DNA of 14,714 bases from an uncultured Prevotella sp. Lineage in GTDB: Bacteria > Bacteroidota > Bacteroidia > Bacteroidales > Bacteroidaceae. The notes below the pieces were generated by a model. It was not told where the DNA came from, searched no databases, and worked only from the letters and a program-made list of their open reading frames with translations. Positions 1 through 6,501 of this stretch are shown piece by piece. The stretch is from positions 1 through 14,714 of the forward strand of contig CAKPZC010000054.1 of assembly GCA_934203355.1 (NCBI GenBank), in the 5' to 3' direction. Within the stretch, counting starts at the first letter, position 1. Every line of letters starts with the position of its first letter. Made by a program: the position numbers and the translations under genes.

Positions 1-1
1 G

Positions 2-604
2 GGTGACATGTCGGCCGATGGCGACGATATGAAGGAGTTTCCTGTACTGTATTTCTATGCTGCCAAGACGGCTTATTACATGCTTGTAAAGTTTAAGGAT
101 ATGCAGGACGAATCGTTGGCGGAGTTGCAATCGAATGTGCAGTCGATGTATCCTAGCAATAAGGTCATCGTGAAGAGTTATGCCTCTGAACTGGCTAACC
201 AGTATTCTTCCCAGCTCAATTTCCGCAACGGCATCCTCGTGGCTGGTATCGTAACGATGATTATCGCCCTATTCGGATTGGTGGGATATACGAGTGATGA
301 GGTGAACCGCCGCCGCAAGGAGATAGCGATAAGGAAGGTTAACGGAGCGAAGGTGAAGGATATTCTGCGCATCTTCCTTAAAGGCATCATGAAGATAGCT
401 TTGCCTTGCATCATCGTGGGCGACATTGTGGCTTGGCTCATAGCCAGACAATGGTTGATGTCGTTCAGCGAGAAGATTTCGATTACACCTTTACTCTTTA
501 TCTGTGTTACGATTCTGCTGCTCGTCATCATCGCCCTATCAGTAATCATCAACTGCTACAAAGTGGCGAATAGTAATCCGGTGAAGTATCTCAAGGATGA
601 ATAA
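2..604 (+). CDS. FtsX/MacB-type ABC transporter permease, C-terminal part (5' end outside window)
   Basis: This is the C-terminal ~200 residues of an ABC permease of the FtsX/MacB family. The frame is open to the left edge (codons at 2-4 and 5-7), so the ATG at 8 is probably internal. Numbering from that ATG, residues ~1-70 look like the end of an extracytoplasmic domain. Hydrophobic helices follow at ~75-95, ~125-146 and ~162-183. Between the first two lies the basic loop RRRKEIAIRKVNGAKVKDIL, the hallmark cytoplasmic coupling region of FtsX/MacB permeases. The tail NPVKYLKDE is the usual family ending. The ATPase gene follows 72 bp downstream on the same strand, so the two probably form one inner-membrane complex. 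Members export peptides, lipoproteins or drugs by mechanotransmission. The substrate cannot be read from this fragment. Confidence 0.9.
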   Translation, partial: GDMSADGDDMKEFPVLYFYAAKTAYYMLVKFKDMQDESLAELQSNVQSMYPSNKVIVKSYASELANQYSSQLNFRNGILVAGIVTMIIALFGLVGYTSDEVNRRRKEIAIRKVNGAKVKDILRIFLKGIMKIALPCIIVGDIVAWLIARQWLMSFSEKISITPLLFICVTILLLVIIALSVIINCYKVANSNPVKYLKDE

Positions 605-620
605 GTCTCCCACAAATTTA

Positions 621-669
621 AGGGCGTATGCCCTAATTTAACATTCAACATTTCACACTTAACATTCAA
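621..669 (+). repeat. Short hairpin plus 11-bp direct repeat between permease and ATPase genes
   Basis: The 72-bp spacer holds a perfect 5-bp stem, AGGGC-GTAT-GCCCT (621-634), followed by two copies of TTAACATTCAA (638-648 and 659-669, period 21). The second copy ends 8 nt before the ATPase start codon. No strong T-run follows the stem, so it is more likely an mRNA-processing or repeat element than a terminator. Confidence 0.4.
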
Positions 670-676
670 TATTAAA

Positions 677-1354
677 ATGCTTAAAATAGAGAATCTTTGC
701 AAGTCATTCCGCACAGAAGATGTGGAGACTATAGCTTTAAATAACGTATCTTTCACAGTAGAAGACGGCGAGTTTGTCGCCATCATGGGACCATCTGGTT
801 GCGGCAAATCCACCTTGCTCAACATCCTTGGTTTGCTCGACAACCCTACATCGGGAAAATATTTCTTGGGCAATTATGAGGTGGCGAACCTGAAGGAAAA
901 CGAACGCACGGATGTGCGCAAGGGCGAGATTGGTTTTGTATTCCAGAGCTTCAACCTCATTGACGAATTGACTGTGGAGGAGAACATAGAGCTTCCTCTT
1001 ACTTACCTCAACATTCCGAAGGCGGAGCGTAAGGCAAAGGTGCAAGCCATTATGAAACGCATGGCCATCAGTCATCGTGCCAAACACTTCCCTCATCAGC
1101 TCTCTGGAGGTCAGCAGCAGCGAGTAGCCATTGCCCGTGCCGTGGTATTCGGACCTAAGCTCATCCTTGCCGATGAGCCAACTGGTAATCTTGACTCAAA
1201 GAATGGAGCCGAAGTGATGCGTCTGCTTACCGAACTGAACCACGAAGGCACCACCATCGTCATGGTAACGCATAATGAGCACGATGCCAAGATTGCCCAT
1301 CGCATCATCCGACTGTTTGATGGACAGATTGTGGAGGCGGAGGGCAATCAGTAA
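677..1354 (+). CDS. ABC transporter ATP-binding protein, LolD/MacB family
   Basis: A complete 225-aa nucleotide-binding subunit of the LolD/MacB type, which hydrolyses ATP to drive an FtsX-like permease. All motifs are intact: Walker A GPSGCGKST at residues 38-46, Q-loop Gln90 in FVFQSFNL, signature LSGGQQQR at 142-149, Walker B LILADEP at 162-168 with Glu167, D-loop NLD at 171-173 and switch His199 in VTHNEHD. The length is normal for the family. There is no clear Shine-Dalgarno sequence; the upstream region is A/T-rich, as is usual for Bacteroidales. It follows the permease fragment on the same strand and so is its probable partner. Its stop codon abuts, with no gap, the end of the convergent HEPN gene. 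LolD-like lipoprotein release and MacB-like export are both possible. Confidence 0.95.
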   Translation: MLKIENLCKSFRTEDVETIALNNVSFTVEDGEFVAIMGPSGCGKSTLLNILGLLDNPTSGKYFLGNYEVANLKENERTDVRKGEIGFVFQSFNLIDELTVEENIELPLTYLNIPKAERKAKVQAIMKRMAISHRAKHFPHQLSGGQQQRVAIARAVVFGPKLILADEPTGNLDSKNGAEVMRLLTELNHEGTTIVMVTHNEHDAKIAHRIIRLFDGQIVEAEGNQ

Positions 1355-1744
1355 TTATTTGACTAAGCCTAATATGGTTTTTATAAAATCGTGTGATAAG
1401 CCAATAATTTCCAGAATGTCATTTTCGGAAATTTCGTAGGCGCAGTTGTAATCGGCTTTTTGCCTTAACTGGAACATACGGGCGAGGAAACTGCCATAAG
1501 AAATATCTACGATACCAGTCCTTACGAAGTGTAAACTAAATTGGGTGTTAATGCCGGCATGAGTGTGGGCGTTGACACCTTTTGCTATGAATAGAGCTTG
1601 TACGACATGGAAACAGGCGTAATAATAGCGGTTGGCAGCTAAATCCCAATGTTTTAGTTCAACCATTTCATCTGCTTGAGTTAAAAAGCGCTTGGCTTTT
1701 TCAACTTGCAGACTGATTAATGTGTCTTTGTTAACTTGATCCAT
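1355..1744 (-). CDS. HEPN domain protein, probable toxin of an MNT-HEPN pair
   Basis: A 129-aa all-helical protein of the HEPN superfamily, whose members are mostly RNases acting as toxins or defence effectors. Residues 34-52 (DLAANRYYYACFHVVQALF) contain the family core with Arg39 and His46, an Rx6H arrangement within the HEPN Rx4-6H catalytic pattern. RQKADYN near residue 94 is another recurring element of this subgroup. It lies 5 bp downstream of an MNT nucleotidyltransferase, the usual antitoxin partner. In the characterised Shewanella MntA-HepT system, MNT AMPylates a tyrosine beside the Rx4-6H motif. Here three tyrosines (40-42) sit inside the motif, but whether they are modified is unknown. 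The gene order, MNT first, is the reverse of Shewanella. The stop abuts the convergent ABC gene. RNase activity is inferred from the motif only. Confidence 0.85.
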   Translation of the reverse strand: MDQVNKDTLISLQVEKAKRFLTQADEMVELKHWDLAANRYYYACFHVVQALFIAKGVNAHTHAGINTQFSLHFVRTGIVDISYGSFLARMFQLRQKADYNCAYEISENDILEIIGLSHDFIKTILGLVK

Positions 1745-1749
1745 AAAAT

Positions 1750-2070
1750 TTATATTAAACTAATGCCGTCTCGATTTACATTTTCGTAAAAAGGAGTAAA
1801 ATTATACGATTCCCATTCTTTCTTTGTGTAAAGAATAGGATTGATTTCTGTGCCGAGGTCGCAACCTAACAAGACAAACGGGTAACTTACTCTGTCATAG
1901 TCTGTTTGTTCCAGTTTGTCTTTGTCTAAAAGGATAAGGATGTCCCAGTCTGAATCGTTGCGAGCGTCACCTCTCGCTCTTGATCCATACAATATAGCTT
2001 TGCTACCTGCTGGAATAGCAGATTTAGCTATATCTTTTATCTTTAATATGGTCTTATCGTCTGTTGACAT
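1750..2070 (-). CDS. MNT-type minimal nucleotidyltransferase, probable antitoxin
   Basis: A 106-aa minimal nucleotidyltransferase of the DNA polymerase beta superfamily. The signature is GSRARGDARNDSDWD: Gly29-Ser30 start the phosphate-binding turn, and Asp41 and Asp43 are the metal-binding pair. The third acidic residue is not obvious; Glu75 in TEINPILYTKKEW is a candidate. The length is typical for stand-alone MNT proteins. It is the first gene of a two-gene operon with the HEPN protein, 5 bp apart. A promoter-like TTTG-N19-TATCTTTA lies just upstream (2092-2122). By analogy with characterised MNT-HEPN systems it would neutralise the HEPN RNase by adding AMP to it. Neither activity is shown here. 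The pair could also be a domesticated or defence-associated module. Confidence 0.87.
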   Translation of the reverse strand: MSTDDKTILKIKDIAKSAIPAGSKAILYGSRARGDARNDSDWDILILLDKDKLEQTDYDRVSYPFVLLGCDLGTEINPILYTKKEWESYNFTPFYENVNRDGISLI

Positions 2071-2091
2071 AAGCTTAATCTTTTATGATGG

Positions 2092-2122
2092 TAAAGATAT
2101 GGTAAAAAAACGAAAGCACAAA
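2092..2122 (-). promoter_or_regulatory. Promoter of the MNT-HEPN operon
   Basis: On the minus strand a TTTG -33 element (2122-2119) is followed after 19 nt by TATCTTTA (2099-2092), one base from the Bacteroidales -7 consensus TAnnTTTG. It would give a leader of about 15 nt before the MNT start at 2070. Confidence 0.65.
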
Positions 2123-2202
2123 ACTTTTTTTGGGAAAATTGGAAACTATCCTCGAAAAAGCGTGGCTTTCTTTGATTTTAATCCTCGAAAATCAGTCATA
2201 AT

Positions 2203-2236
2203 GAATCTCCTAAGTCATGCTGTACTTGGGAGATTC
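2203..2236 (+). other. 12-bp stem-loop inside the 33-bp array
   Basis: GAATCTCCTAAG (2203-2214) pairs with CTTGGGAGATTC (2225-2236) around a 10-nt loop. There are 11 Watson-Crick pairs and one G-U pair on the plus strand. A T6 run (2243-2248) follows six bases later, so it could act as a weak plus-strand terminator. It sits in the 42 bp of extra sequence between repeat units 2 and 3. Confidence 0.6.
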
Positions 2237-2345
2237 TTGCGCTTTTTTAAGGCTTATCCTCGAAAAAGTGTTGCTTTCCTTGGTTTTTATCCTCGAAAAA
2301 GTGTTGTTTTTGTTGGTTTTTATCATCGAAAAAGTGTTGTTCTTA

Positions 2346-2378
2346 TTAGTTTTTATCATCGAAAAAGTGTATCTTTGC
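2346..2378 (+). promoter_or_regulatory. Promoter of the AAA ATPase gene
   Basis: TATCTTTGC at 2370-2378 is an exact Bacteroidales -7 element. The -33 position holds TTAG (2346-2349), which reads TTGG in the preceding repeat copies. Transcription would start near 2385, about 20 nt before the ATG at 2407. Confidence 0.65.
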
Positions 2379-2406
2379 AGTGTAAGTTATTAAATGTTAG
2401 ACTTTT

Positions 2407-3699
2407 ATGAAAAGAAAAATATATCAACAGCTTCTAAAGTGGAAGGAAAACAAGGATAGAAAGCCCTTGATGCTGCTTGGTGCAAGACAAGTTGGCAAGA
2501 CTTGGATTATGCAACATTTTGGTGAACGAGAGTATAATAAGGTCGCATACGTCAACTGTGATGATGAGTCGAGAATGAAACAACTCTTTGATTTAGACTA
2601 CGACATTAATCGAATATTGATGACTTTGCAGGCGATAACAGGTGTCAAGGTTACTCCTGGCGATACTTTGATTATCTTGGATGAGATACAAGAGATTCCA
2701 AGAGGACTTCACAGTCTGAAATATTTCTGTGAAAAAGCACCTGAGTATCATGTGATGGTGGCTGGCTCTTTGCTTGGTGTAACATTGGGTAAGGGGGAGT
2801 CTTTCCCCGTGGGTAAGGTTGATATGCTTAATATATTTCCTATGGATTACGAGGAGTTTCTTGAAGCTACAGGCAATGAGGGTTGGATAGATATCTTGCA
2901 TTCCAAGGATTGGCCATTGATAGATATGATGATGCCAAAGATGGTGGAATTGTTGCGCCAATACTACTTTGTGGGAGGTATGCCAGGTGTAGTGAGCAAC
3001 TTTGTGAGAAATGCAGACCTTCAACAAGTTCGCACTTTGCAGCGAGAGATATTGGATGCTTATGGGCGTGATATTTCCAAGCATACTTCGGAGAGTGAAT
3101 CTGTAAGAATCCGTCAGTTGTTAAGCTCTCTTCCTGCTCAGTTGGCAAAGGAAAATAAGAAGTTTATATATGGCGCTATCCGTAAGGGAAGTAGGGCGAA
3201 GGACTTTGAGCTTGCCATTCAATGGCTTTTGGATGCAGGTATTATATATAAGGTAAACCGTATCAGGGAACCAAAGATGCCACTTAAGTTTTATGAGGAC
3301 TTTGATGCTTTTAAGCTATTTTTGTTGGATTGTGGGCTTTTGGCGTGTATGTCGGATGCCCCGATTGACCAGATGCTTGTAGGCGACAATGTGTTTACGG
3401 AGTTCAAGGGAATGTTCACGGAACAATATGTGATGCAGCAGCTCAAGGTCATTGGCTTTACTCCTTATTATTGGAGCAATAGCAAGACTCCTTCAGAAAT
3501 AGATTTTGTCATTCAGAATGATAATAGAGTTATTCCTATCGAAGTAAAAGCAGAAGAGAATGTTCGTGCTCGTTCATTATCTCAGTTTGTGAAAGACAAC
3601 AGTGGATTGAAGGGTCTTCGTATTTCGATGAAAGGATATGTTGACCAAGAATGGATGGAGAACATACCATTGGTTGGCATTGATGCTTACTTTGGATAA
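2407..3699 (+). CDS. AAA family ATP-binding protein with DUF4143 domain
   Basis: A complete 430-aa protein of the AAA_14/DUF4143 family, common and often multi-copy in Bacteroidales. The N-terminal ATPase domain has Walker A GARQVGKT (25-32), Walker B TLIILDEIQEIP (87-98) and a sensor-like VAGSLLG (118-124). The C-terminal DUF4143 domain (~215-430) ends in a PD-(D/E)xK-like pattern: Glu339 in FTEQYV, Glu364-x-Asp366 in SEIDFVIQ and Glu379-x-Lys381 in IPIEVKAEEN. The cellular role of this family is not established; some members have been discussed as mobile or defence-linked ATPases with a nuclease-like fold. The ATG overlaps, as ATGA, the stop of an upstream frame that runs through the 33-bp repeats. 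The stop lies 14 bp from the end of the convergent kinase gene. Repeats upstream and the adjacent toxin pair suggest an accessory island. Confidence 0.93.
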   Translation: MKRKIYQQLLKWKENKDRKPLMLLGARQVGKTWIMQHFGEREYNKVAYVNCDDESRMKQLFDLDYDINRILMTLQAITGVKVTPGDTLIILDEIQEIPRGLHSLKYFCEKAPEYHVMVAGSLLGVTLGKGESFPVGKVDMLNIFPMDYEEFLEATGNEGWIDILHSKDWPLIDMMMPKMVELLRQYYFVGGMPGVVSNFVRNADLQQVRTLQREILDAYGRDISKHTSESESVRIRQLLSSLPAQLAKENKKFIYGAIRKGSRAKDFELAIQWLLDAGIIYKVNRIREPKMPLKFYEDFDAFKLFLLDCGLLACMSDAPIDQMLVGDNVFTEFKGMFTEQYVMQQLKVIGFTPYYWSNSKTPSEIDFVIQNDNRVIPIEVKAEENVRARSLSQFVKDNSGLKGLRISMKGYVDQEWMENIPLVGIDAYFG

Positions 3700-3713
3700 G
3701 GCAATTGTATCAT

Positions 3714-4946
3714 TTAAGGAATGATGATGCGGAACGTGGTGATGCCTTGCGCTTTGTCCTGATGTAGCGAAAGGCTGCCTCCGCTTACTCGCATGATTTG
3801 GCGGGATAGGGAGAGACCGATGCCGCTTCCTTCGGGCTTTGTGGTGAAGAAAGGAATGAAGATGTGGGAGGCTACATCATCGGGGATTAGACCGGCGTTG
3901 TTGCTTACGTCGATGACGACGGATTCCTGCTCGTTGGTGTAAGCGTGGAGGCGGATGAATGGTTTGGTGGTCGGGATGGAGTGCAAGTCATTGAATGCCT
4001 CTACGGCATTCTTCAAAAGATTTGTCACTACGTGCGAGATAAGGCTCTCGTCGGCATAAGCCAACAAGTCCTTTGGTGTTACTTCTATTTCCACTTCATG
4101 ATTGCAAAGCATTGCCATACGTTCGAGGAACGGCTCCACATAGAAGAGGGCAGGTTGAGGCTGGGGCACATGAGTAAAACGGCGATAGTTGTTGACGAAT
4201 GCCAAGAGTTCGGTTCCGGTTTTATGTATGGTTTCCAAGCCTTGCTTCAATTTTGCTTGCTCTGCTGACAGCAATTCTACAGAAAAGTTGTTTGGAGAAT
4301 GGAAATCTGCGGACGCACTATCTGCAGAAGGCAGTTCTTGGCTACCCAATTCTTTCAGTAGGGTCTCGCTGAGTGAAGTGACGGGTGTGATAGTGTTCAT
4401 GATTTCATGAGTGAGCACACGAATCAACTTAATCCATGAGTCAACCTCTTGGTTGCTAAGTTCATGACTTACGTCGCTCAGGGCGATGATGCGCACATGC
4501 TTGTCCTTTAGCATGGCTTGCGTCTCATGCTTAGCCAGATGTTCATCCTTTAGTTTTCCTTTTACTTGGTTCATGTGTGTGAGCACATCGGTGTCGAGCA
4601 ATCGGAGGGCAGCTTGGTTGTGCTGCAAGATATTGTCGTGGCTGTCTACCACCATTATGCCAGTGTCCACAGCATTCAATATCTGCTCGTAATATTTCTC
4701 CCGCTCCATCTGCTCTTCCCGTGTATGCTGCAGGAATAGCTTGATGCGGTTGAGAGATTGGTGCAGAATCTTGTCCTCCTTATTCCTCTTTTCTGTGGGG
4801 AAGTAGAAGGAGAAGTCGCCATTGTCGATGGCATCAAAAAGGAAACTCACCTTCTTGATGTTGCGACGATAGTGGCGGTAGAGGCGAATATATCCCACTA
4901 CAGCCACGAGCAAAAGCACAATTATTATAACCTTATTAATATCCAT
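3714..4946 (-). CDS. Sensor histidine kinase of an NtrC-type two-component system
   Basis: A 410-aa membrane-anchored histidine kinase. A single N-terminal transmembrane segment covers ~residues 5-20, followed by a basic linker, a coiled-coil-like stretch (~60-90) and a PAS-like domain (~90-165, ILNAVDTGIMVVD). The DHp helix contains the H-box LTHEIMNTITPVTSLSETLL with phosphoacceptor His180. The catalytic domain shows N-box NLLKNAVEAF (309-318), F-box IPFFTTK (364-370) and G2-box GSGIGLSLS (373-381). The G1 region DVSNNAGLIP (346-355) departs from the usual DxGxG. A Ser/Asp-rich stretch, ~201-230, lengthens the loop between the two DHp helices. The gene lies 49 bp downstream of the response regulator on the same strand, so the pair is probably co-transcribed. 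With no large periplasmic domain, the signal may be cytoplasmic or membrane-borne, or may come from a transporter. Confidence 0.93.
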   Translation of the reverse strand: MDINKVIIIVLLLVAVVGYIRLYRHYRRNIKKVSFLFDAIDNGDFSFYFPTEKRNKEDKILHQSLNRIKLFLQHTREEQMEREKYYEQILNAVDTGIMVVDSHDNILQHNQAALRLLDTDVLTHMNQVKGKLKDEHLAKHETQAMLKDKHVRIIALSDVSHELSNQEVDSWIKLIRVLTHEIMNTITPVTSLSETLLKELGSQELPSADSASADFHSPNNFSVELLSAEQAKLKQGLETIHKTGTELLAFVNNYRRFTHVPQPQPALFYVEPFLERMAMLCNHEVEIEVTPKDLLAYADESLISHVVTNLLKNAVEAFNDLHSIPTTKPFIRLHAYTNEQESVVIDVSNNAGLIPDDVASHIFIPFFTTKPEGSGIGLSLSRQIMRVSGGSLSLHQDKAQGITTFRIIIP

Positions 4947-4995
4947 ACCCTAAAAAGCTATAGGATTCTTCACTCTTCGTTCTTCCCTTTTCCCT

Positions 4996-6348
4996 TTAGA
5001 TTCCGTATCTCTTAATCTTATTATAAAGCGTCTGTCGGGATATGCCCAGTCTTGCTGCCACCACCGACAGATTGCCCTCGCATTCCTTGATGGTCTTCTC
5101 TATCATGCGACTTTCCATCTCGTCGAGCGTCTGCACCTCTTCCAATGGTTTCTCCCTTCTCATTTGGTTGCCACCGTCGATATCCTCAGCCGAAATCATT
5201 CCACCATCCGACAATATCACGGCTTTCTCAATGGCGTGCTGAAGCTCTCGGATATTGCCATACCAAGGCAGACTGATAAGTTTTCTCTCTGCCTCATCCG
5301 AAAAGCGTAAGTTTGTCTTATTATACATGTCGCCATATTGACGAAGGAACCTGTTGGCGAGTGGAACGATGTCAGCCTTTCGCTGTCTGAGGGCAGGCAG
5401 TTCAAGGTGGATGGTGTTGATGCGATAGAGCAAATCCTCTCTGAATTCGCCATCGTTAACCATCTGCTGCAGATTGCGGTTGGTGGCACATACCAGTCGG
5501 ACATTTATAGGAATCTGTGTCGAGCCACCCACTCTTACTATGCTTCTACGTTGCAGGGCAGTGAGGAGCTTTGCCTGAAGGCTATACGAGAGGTTGCCTA
5601 TCTCATCAAGAAATATTGTGCTACCATCGGCAAGTTCAAACTTGCCCGGTTTGTCCACCTTGGCATCCGTAAATGCTCCCTTAACATGACCGAAGAGTTC
5701 GCTTTCGAACAAGGTTTCCGAAATGGCTCCCATGTCCACCGGCAGCATCTTCTTACAGCTACGAGCCGACAGCCGATGAATCTCGTTAGCCAATACCTCC
5801 TTGCCCGTTCCGTTCTCGCCCGTGATAAGGATGTTGGCATCGGTGGCAGCAACCTTCTCTACTACGTGTCGCAAATTGGTCATCACCTCGCTATCTCCCC
5901 AATACATCACGCTTTGTACGGCTTTTCCACCATGCTTGCCCGTGGCTTTGTCAGCAGCCTTGTTCTTGTCCCTTGCCTCCAACAATGTGCTGATCATCTT
6001 CTCGTTGTCAAAAGGCTTGACGATGAAGTCGGCTGCTCCTTCCTTGATGCCCATAACGGCAAGCTGGATGTCGGCGTATGCAGTAAAGAGCACCACCTCG
6101 GTCTTGGGGCTAAGGCTCTTTATCTCTCTGAGCCAAAAGAGTCCTTCATTCCCCGAATTGATGCCACTCGAAAAGTTCATGTCGAGCAATACCACGTCGG
6201 GGTGTTCCTCTCTTAGTTTGGCTGGTATGGAGTTAGGATTGGCTATGGTGATGATATTGGCGAATATAGAGTCGAGCAACATCCTCACCGTAGTGAGAAT
6301 GTTGCGGTTGTCGTCAACAATAAGTATCGTTCCTTGTTTCTTTATCAT
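4996..6348 (-). CDS. Sigma-54-dependent response regulator, NtrC family (REC-AAA+-Fis HTH)
   Basis: A 450-aa activator with three domains. The receiver domain (~4-125) has acidic pair Asp12-Asp13, phosphoacceptor Asp56 in VVLLDMNF, Thr89 and Lys111 in IVKPFD. The AAA+ domain (~145-375) has Walker A GENGTGKE (177-184), sigma-54 loop GAFTDA (224-229) in place of the classical GAFTGA, Walker B IFLDEIGNL with Asp248-Glu249 and REDLLYR (303-309). The Fis-type HTH lies at ~425-446 (LSVVAARLGISRQTLYNKIK). I start at the ATG at 6348: the only upstream in-frame start is a TTG at 6360, and the ATG leaves room for a -7 element at 6380-6373. It heads an operon with the histidine kinase. Targets would be sigma-54 promoters; I see no convincing -24/-12 site in the window. 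Confidence 0.95.
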   Translation of the reverse strand: MIKKQGTILIVDDNRNILTTVRMLLDSIFANIITIANPNSIPAKLREEHPDVVLLDMNFSSGINSGNEGLFWLREIKSLSPKTEVVLFTAYADIQLAVMGIKEGAADFIVKPFDNEKMISTLLEARDKNKAADKATGKHGGKAVQSVMYWGDSEVMTNLRHVVEKVAATDANILITGENGTGKEVLANEIHRLSARSCKKMLPVDMGAISETLFESELFGHVKGAFTDAKVDKPGKFELADGSTIFLDEIGNLSYSLQAKLLTALQRRSIVRVGGSTQIPINVRLVCATNRNLQQMVNDGEFREDLLYRINTIHLELPALRQRKADIVPLANRFLRQYGDMYNKTNLRFSDEAERKLISLPWYGNIRELQHAIEKAVILSDGGMISAEDIDGGNQMRREKPLEEVQTLDEMESRMIEKTIKECEGNLSVVAARLGISRQTLYNKIKRYGI

Positions 6349-6372
6349 GATAAGTTTCAAAAGTTTACCTTA

Positions 6373-6380
6373 CAAAGGTA
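6373..6380 (-). promoter_or_regulatory. Possible -7 element for the regulator/kinase operon
   Basis: The minus strand reads TACCTTTG, matching TAnnTTTG, about 25 nt before the chosen ATG. No good TTTG is seen at -33. The rest of the 141-bp gap 6361-6501 holds no clear terminator for the upstream GH110 gene, so read-through from GH110 into the regulator is possible. Confidence 0.4.
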
Positions 6381-6501
6381 GGCAAATTCCTTCTAATTCT
6401 TATGTAATCCCACAATTCTTTACATTAAATTGAAAACTTAATGAGAATTATTCATCTATATAGAATTAAAGGGTGACTATGGGTTGCAAACTAACATCTG
6501 T

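Larger units (their letters stand above)
2147..2386 (+). repeat. 33-bp tandem repeat array ending in a promoter-bearing copy
   Basis: Units begin TATC[C/A]TCGAAAAAG at 2147, 2255, 2288, 2321 and 2354, with a diverged unit (AATCCTCGAAAA) at 2180. Spacing is exactly 33 bp between units 1-2 and between units 3, 4, 5 and 6. Units 2 and 3 are 75 bp apart because a hairpin segment interrupts the array. The repeats are contiguous, without unique spacers, so this is not CRISPR. In the -7 register the copies read TGTTGCTTTCC, TGTTGTTTTTG, TGTTGTTCTTA and finally TGTATCTTTGC, so only the last copy carries the full promoter element. The array fills most of the 336-bp gap between the MNT and AAA genes. 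Confidence 0.9.

Noticed and set aside
605..676. Rho-independent terminator between permease and ATPase
   Set aside because: The 5-bp stem at 621-634 has no T-run after it, so I list it only as a repeat/hairpin.
2147..2386. CRISPR array interpretation of the 33-bp repeats
   Set aside because: The units are contiguous with no spacers between them, unit sequence varies, and there are no cas genes.
5338..6216. 292-codon plus-strand frame opposite the response regulator
   Set aside because: The minus strand carries intact REC, AAA+ and HTH motifs throughout; the plus frame is a shadow.
6349..6360. TTG start adding four residues to the response regulator
   Set aside because: An ATG follows at 6348 immediately before the conserved receiver strand, and the upstream -7 element would leave almost no leader for the TTG.
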